Assembly: GCF_032062135.1 (NCBI RefSeq)
Contig: NC_092862.1
Coordinates: 44,217,475-44,281,474 of the forward strand
Origin: Pyxicephalus adspersus
Taxonomy: Eukaryota > Chordata > Amphibia > Anura > Pyxicephalidae
Length of the DNA stretch: 64,000 nucleotides
Reading direction: 5' to 3'
This document shows positions 63,757 to 64,000 of the stretch, piece after piece (the first letter of the stretch is position 1; each line of letters opens with the position of its first letter). Below the pieces are notes generated by a model. It did not search any database, was not told the DNA's origin, and saw only the letters and a list, made by a program, of their open reading frames with translations. Both the position numbers and the translations under genes were made by a program.

Positions 63757-64000
63757 TCCACAAACTAAACTGTAGAAAAACCATGTATGGTACTTATCAG
63801 CCGCTGAAGACTCTAATCAGCTATGGACACCATTAAAACACTAGTCTTGTAGGGGCTGACAGAGGAAGTATTCAACAAGCAGACCCAGACAATAATTAGC
63901 TCTGACTACTACAGTTGACATTCAAAAATCTGGCAACCTCCGGACCCGAGGAGTGCTGGACTTTCTAAAATTACAGAGTTTTGAAAGTTATACTTACCTC
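43838..64000 (-). CDS. LAMA3: Laminin subunit alpha-3, 3' portion (partial; 22 full exons plus an exon edge)
   Basis: This gene encodes a secreted basement-membrane glycoprotein, the alpha chain of laminin-332 and related trimers. Its C-terminal G domains bind integrins and dystroglycan-type receptors. Exons read right to left: 63998-64000 (edge), 63295-63474, 62384-62523, 61704-61886, 60530-60681, 60122-60281, 59395-59528, 58004-58154, 57761-57883, 57078-57217, 56843-56960, 55598-55738, 54817-54947, 53838-53972, 52671-52824, 51787-51935, 49566-49755, 48455-48595, 47674-47833, 47462-47592, 46923-47016, 45327-45446, 43838-43983. All internal junctions are GT-AG and the phases agree, giving about 1056 residues. 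Order: end of the coiled coil (residues 1-107), LG1 (about 108-316), LG2 (317-494), LG3 (495-645), linker, LG4 (about 690-862), LG5 (to the end). Alpha-3 rather than another laminin alpha is supported by matches such as RIRELIQQARDAA, NMFVMYLGNKD, GCIELDDLN and ASFGFQT, and by TTC39C next door. I see no frameshift or premature stop. The 5' exons lie outside the window. Confidence 0.96.
45327..45446 (-). CDS. LAMA3: LAMA3 exon: LG5 late strands
   Basis: The acceptor is TTTTCAG|TG and the donor is GTCCCAG|GTAATG. It encodes SQKKNAVHLYVDNES and APLYIGGVP. The frame stays open past the donor, but splicing here joins GVP to DALEMP and restores the LG alignment. Confidence 0.94.
46278..46428. repeat. 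Foldback MITE, family 1 (centre deleted), LAMA3 intron
   Basis: GCCTGATTTATTAAAGCTCC to TTAATAAATCAGGCCC. The central ATTTGC-rich part seen in other copies is absent, leaving about 150 bases. Confidence 0.85.
46923..47016 (-). CDS. LAMA3: LAMA3 exon: LG5 middle
   Basis: The acceptor is TTTTTAG|GTAACC and the donor is TCACAG|GTGAGA. It encodes VTLSVNNVGGTFKASV and DVLCNGKWHTIT. LCNGKWH is the LG5 turn with its conserved cysteine. Confidence 0.94.
47462..47592 (-). CDS. LAMA3: LAMA3 exon: LG5 strands
   Basis: The acceptor is TTATAG|ATG and the donor is GGGAAG|GTAAGA. It encodes DAFDMGLEFEISFEIRP through LLHLGDKTDN and SLYMDSGK. FEIRP corresponds to the FSIRP strand of human LG5. Confidence 0.95.
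47674..47833 (-). CDS. LAMA3: LAMA3 exon: LG4 end and LG5 start
   Basis: The acceptor is ATTTTAG|GGT and the donor is TTGCAG|GTGGGT. It encodes PKKAFTGCLKNTKIN, then GVIPCYEGSFEPG, the LG4 disulfide and the short LG4/LG5 hinge, then MYFAPEAGYIVA, the first LG5 strands. Confidence 0.96.
47931..48245. mobile_element. TTAA-flanked MITE, family 7, LAMA3 intron
   Basis: CCTCCCTGGCGGT at the left and ACCACCAGGGAGG at the right, with exact TTAA at 47927-47930 and 48246-48249. Inside is a perfect 19-bp hairpin: AATAAGTATTTTTAAATGT at 47950-47968, a 9-base loop, and its complement at 47978-47996. The end structure fits piggyBac-like or Kolobok-like elements. Confidence 0.88.
48455..48595 (-). CDS. 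LAMA3: LAMA3 exon: LG4 late strands
   Basis: The acceptor is TTTAAG|GTTG and the donor is ATACAG|GTAA; the exon is 47 codons in phase 0. It encodes VVFSWDGLNGRLVIDG through LLYLGGLPSLKIQ. Confidence 0.95.
48920..49136. repeat. Foldback MITE, family 1, LAMA3 intron
   Basis: GGGCATGTTTTATTAAAG to AAAAATCAGGACC, with both GGTGATCCAGC and GCTGGATCACCC arms. Confidence 0.85.
49566..49755 (-). CDS. LAMA3: LAMA3 exon: LG4 core
   Basis: The acceptor is TTGCAG|GTCAC and the donor is CATACT|GTAAGT. It encodes SHFSLEVRAMKSSGLIF through HMSKGHFVFSLGT and DKYNDKKWHT. The N-D-K-W-H turn is the LG signature. It enters with one base of a split Arg codon. Confidence 0.96.
50042..50378. mobile_element. MITE, family 2, LAMA3 intron
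   Basis: GGCTCTGTACACACGTACAAT to ATGTGTGTACCTAACC, flanked by GTAA and TTAC, decayed from TTAA. The interior CGGCACCCCGCTG matches the copy at 42460. Confidence 0.8.
50847..51272. mobile_element. MITE, family 2, LAMA3 intron
   Basis: After TTAA (50843-50846), GGCTACGTACACACGCGCAAT at the left and ATTGCACATGTGTACCTAGCC at the right. It lies 470 bases from the copy at 50042 in the same intron. Confidence 0.82.
51283..51470 (+). repeat. Imperfect direct repeat, about 131-bp period
   Basis: GCGGCTCAGAGT, AGAGGCAGTATGTA, AACTATATT (51283-51338) recur as GTGGCTCAGAGT, AAAGGCAGCATGTA, AACTATATT (51414-51468). Confidence 0.6.
51787..51935 (-). CDS. LAMA3: LAMA3 exon: linker and LG4 start
   Basis: The acceptor is AAACAG|TAT and the donor is GGAGAG|GTAAGA. 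It encodes YDTNLKSIQKTLQSC and GSLRFGDSPESHLVYNL. The phrase G-L-FGD-P-SHL identifies the start of LG4. Confidence 0.94.
52237..52551 (-). mobile_element. tRNA-derived SINE with L2-like tail, LAMA3 intron
   Basis: On the minus strand the head reads GGGCAGCACGGTGGCC and then GGTTTGATCC (a B-box-like motif near 52506), followed by a body with CATGGAGTTTGCAGG and GTGGGTTTCCTCCCACATCC. The tail reads TGTACAGCGCTGTG, ATGATGGCGCTATATAAATA and an AAT run. That tail matches the L2-like LINE tails in this window, as expected for a SINE copied by L2 machinery. Confidence 0.8.
52671..52824 (-). CDS. LAMA3: LAMA3 exon: LG3 end and LG3-LG4 linker
   Basis: The acceptor is TTTCAG|AG and the donor is GGCATG|GTAATG. 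It encodes RASLFPTVQDLSV, then VSLGACRPDEAPLP, which is the last LG3 cysteine, then the divergent linker ending in SLNDFGM. In mammals alpha-3 is cut in this linker to release LG4-LG5. The linker here diverges from the human one as I recall it, so the cut site cannot be placed. Confidence 0.93.
53090..53208 (+). repeat. L2-like LINE tail, LAMA3 intron
   Basis: TCACTGTCTGTATTAGTCTG, TGTACAGCGCTGCGTAATAT, TTGGCGCTATATAAATCC and an AAT run. Confidence 0.85.
53838..53972 (-). CDS. LAMA3: LAMA3 exon: LG3 late strands
   Basis: The acceptor is TTTTTAG|G and the donor is TTCCAG|GTAATA. It encodes LRLLVDDKDE, IYLGGNGFQGCV and TNVFVS. The YLGG strand and GC cysteine are LG hallmarks. Confidence 0.95.
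54817..54947 (-). CDS. LAMA3: LAMA3 exon: LG3 middle
   Basis: The acceptor is TCCACAG|TCT and the donor is GATGA|GTAAGT. It encodes SNDLLVSIKDGTVYV through GTMHYVSVIKEND, the inner LG3 strands. Confidence 0.95.
55018..55555 (+). repeat. Mixed repeat debris with hAT-like start and L2-like end, LAMA3 intron
   Basis: Starts CAGTGTTTCTCAATC and holds GGGGAACCCTCCCC like hAT MITEs, then a G18 run (55130-55147). The end has TAGATTGTGAGCC, GAGCTGCATAATGTG and TTGGCGCTGTATAAAC with an AAT run, like an L2 tail. The middle is unassigned. Confidence 0.5.
55598..55738 (-). CDS. LAMA3: LAMA3 exon: LG3 start
   Basis: The acceptor is GTGTAG|ATT and the donor is ACACAG|GTATGT; the exon is 47 codons in phase 0. 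It encodes IVRSAEFSNGGTL through ASFGFQTPQRN and LLSHQTQ, closely matching the alpha-3 LG3 start. Confidence 0.95.
56088..56532. mobile_element. hAT-type MITE, chimeric, LAMA3 intron
   Basis: Starts CAAAGGTCGGCAAACTCCGG and ends CGGTTGGCGACCACTG. Flanking octamers CCCCAAAG (56080-56087) and CTCTAAAG (56533-56540) match at 6 of 8. The left half resembles the element at 60785. The right half shares CCTGCGATGGGAGAG with the element at 36061. C15 lies near 56496. Confidence 0.8.
56843..56960 (-). CDS. LAMA3: LAMA3 exon: LG2 end
   Basis: The acceptor is GATTTAG|A and the donor is TGGAAT|GTAAGT. It encodes YDIKTPPFRGCVKNV through VSRRCYDGWN, with the LG2 disulfide cysteines in GC and RRC. Confidence 0.95.
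57078..57217 (-). CDS. LAMA3: LAMA3 exon: LG2 late strands
   Basis: The acceptor is CCTCAG|ATT and the donor is GAAAA|GTGAGTA. It encodes IELAVGLKTRFL through YYLGGVPTSLRE. TYYLGG is the conserved LG strand. Confidence 0.95.
57761..57883 (-). CDS. LAMA3: LAMA3 exon: LG2 middle
   Basis: The acceptor is TTGCAG|GAC and the donor is CATGTG|GTATGT; the exon is 41 codons in phase 0. It encodes DKYISVEMEDGYL through PINDGKEHV, the central strands and the N-D/N-G-K/R-H turn typical of LG folds. Confidence 0.95.
58004..58154 (-). CDS. LAMA3: LAMA3 exon: LG2 start
   Basis: The acceptor is CATAG|AT and the donor is AAAGAG|GTATTT. It encodes YKEESEKSFFEGIGYASI through NGIIFFAEKE. KEES followed by FEG-GYA marks the LG1/LG2 boundary of alpha-3. 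Confidence 0.95.
58430..58644. repeat. Foldback MITE, family 1, LAMA3 intron
   Basis: GGCCTGATTTATTAAAGCTC to CAACAAATCAGGCC, moderately diverged. Confidence 0.85.
59395..59528 (-). CDS. LAMA3: LAMA3 exon: LG1 end
   Basis: The acceptor is TTTACAG|CC and the donor is AAGAG|GTACTG. It encodes PPRGLNYQRY, GCIELDDLNQNG, SLYNFRRTFNL and VQPCKR. The two cysteines are the usual LG1 disulfide pair. A foldback MITE ends about 20 bases upstream of the acceptor. Confidence 0.96.
59551..59747. repeat. Foldback MITE, family 1, next to a LAMA3 splice acceptor
   Basis: Runs from AAATCATAAAGATACAC to TAATAAATCAGGCCC; the left tip is eroded. Only about 20 bases separate it from the acceptor of the 59395-59528 exon. 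Confidence 0.82.
60122..60281 (-). CDS. LAMA3: LAMA3 exon: LG1 C-terminal strands
   Basis: The acceptor is TTTTTAG|GATC and the donor is TTTACA|GTAAGT. It encodes IYQYVTLNYTTAY through VVFYVGGYPDDFT. LLNL and FYVGGYP are the conserved LG signature strands. LNYT is a potential N-glycosylation site. Confidence 0.95.
60530..60681 (-). CDS. LAMA3: LAMA3 exon: LG1 core
   Basis: The acceptor is TTTGTAG|CC and the donor is GAAAG|GTAAGAA. It encodes PTKDFIGLAVEDDKL through IMDRVVLE, with CMYKLG in the centre, matching the alpha-3 LG1 central strands. It leaves with two bases of a split Arg codon that joins IYQYV in the next exon. Confidence 0.95.
60785..61163. mobile_element. hAT-type MITE with perfect 8-bp target duplication, LAMA3 intron
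   Basis: CAGAGGTCAGCAAACTT at the left and GTTTGCCGACCCCTG at the right. TACTAAAG is repeated exactly at 60777-60784 and 61164-61171. The interior is GC-rich, with GGCCGGA-type phrases. No transposase. Confidence 0.92.
61207..61402 (-). repeat. SINE body fragment, LAMA3 intron
   Basis: TCACTAACTGTCCCTCAGAG, GAGCTTACAATCTA, ATCATACGTCATTAG and GATGGCCTGGCT follow the body of the SINE at 52237 in the same orientation. The tRNA-like head and tail are missing. It sits about 40 bases from the hAT element. Confidence 0.7.
61704..61886 (-). CDS. LAMA3: LAMA3 exon: start of LG1, with an RGD/RRKR insertion
   Basis: The acceptor is CTTAG|GTG and the donor is AAAGAT|GTAAGT; the exon is 61 codons in phase 0. 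It encodes PMRFDGTSGVEV and ends in NMFVMYLGNKD, the opening strands of LG1. Between these lies QNRGDRRKRQLPP (RGD at 61761-61769, RRKR at 61749-61760). The human alpha-3 protein, as I recall it, has a short Gly/Glu/Asn-rich loop there. The insertion carries both an integrin-type RGD and a furin-type basic site; whether either is used is unknown. Confidence 0.95.
62384..62523 (-). CDS. LAMA3: LAMA3 exon: final coiled-coil segment before LG1
   Basis: The acceptor is TTGACAG|TG and the donor is AATAAG|GTAATCC. It encodes VSKLSGSLPG through QQARDAANK, including RIRELIQQARDAA, a nearly invariant alpha-3 motif at the coil-to-LG1 boundary. GNIS is a potential N-glycosylation site. The exon ends in phase 0. 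Confidence 0.95.
63295..63474 (-). CDS. LAMA3: LAMA3 exon: end of coiled-coil domain I/II
   Basis: The acceptor is TTTCAG|AT and the donor is TCTG|GTGAGC. The exon encodes DIEKMINSAKNIV through EALKEASES, a hydrophilic heptad-like helix without cysteines, as expected for the laminin long-arm coiled coil. In the trimer this segment winds around the beta and gamma chains. It enters with two bases of a split codon and leaves with one. Confidence 0.9.
63706..63758. repeat. TTTC microsatellite, LAMA3 intron
   Basis: About 13 uninterrupted TTTC units. Confidence 0.95.
63998..64000 (-). CDS. LAMA3: LAMA3 exon, last 3 bases only
   Basis: A splice donor reading GAG|GTAAGTA on the minus strand sits at the very edge of the window. 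The last base pairs with the AT that starts the next exon to make an Asp codon, so the phase agrees. The rest of this exon is outside the window. Confidence 0.7.

Overview
This is vertebrate nuclear DNA, most likely from a neobatrachian frog. It is AT-rich and intron-dominated, with GT-AG splice junctions, and it is crowded with foldback and TTAA-flanked MITEs, hAT-type MITEs, L2-like LINE tails and an L2-tailed SINE. The animal assignment rests on the two genes. The frog assignment is an inference from the repeat families and was not tested by search.

Two protein-coding genes are supported, both on the minus strand. (1) The right third (43838-64000) holds the 3' part of LAMA3, laminin subunit alpha-3. 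It has 22 complete coding exons plus 3 bases of another at the window edge. Together they encode about 1056 residues: the end of the coiled-coil arm and all five C-terminal laminin G-like domains, ending in a TAA stop at 43838-43840. Every junction was phased by hand, and the reading frame stays open throughout. (2) Coding exon 1 of TTC39C (28229-28359) encodes the conserved [21 protein letters not shown] segment. Nothing resembling a second TTC39C exon was seen in 1-28228, so this appears to be a first intron of at least 28 kb. The order LAMA3 then TTC39C on the same strand matches mammals.

Layout: 1-28228 is the presumed TTC39C intron 1, with a candidate retrocopy, many MITEs, LINE tails and a roughly 630-bp minisatellite starting about 100 bp after the splice donor. 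28229-28359 is TTC39C exon 1. 28360-43837 is intergenic: an 880-bp polypyrimidine tract, an L2-like LINE with a 109-bp exact tandem duplication, and two well-resolved nested-transposon clusters. 43838-64000 is LAMA3, whose introns carry MITEs, an L2-tailed SINE and a TTTC microsatellite.

The two genes have no known joint function; their adjacency is ancestral synteny. LAMA3 encodes the receptor-binding end of epithelial laminins such as laminin-332. TTC39C is a TPR-repeat protein of poorly defined function. No CRISPR, operon, prokaryotic system, tRNA or rRNA gene was recognised. The most notable points are an RGD-RRKR insertion in LAMA3 LG1, at least 13 copies of one palindromic element, a 494-bp duplicated block, and several insertions datable by their target-site duplications.
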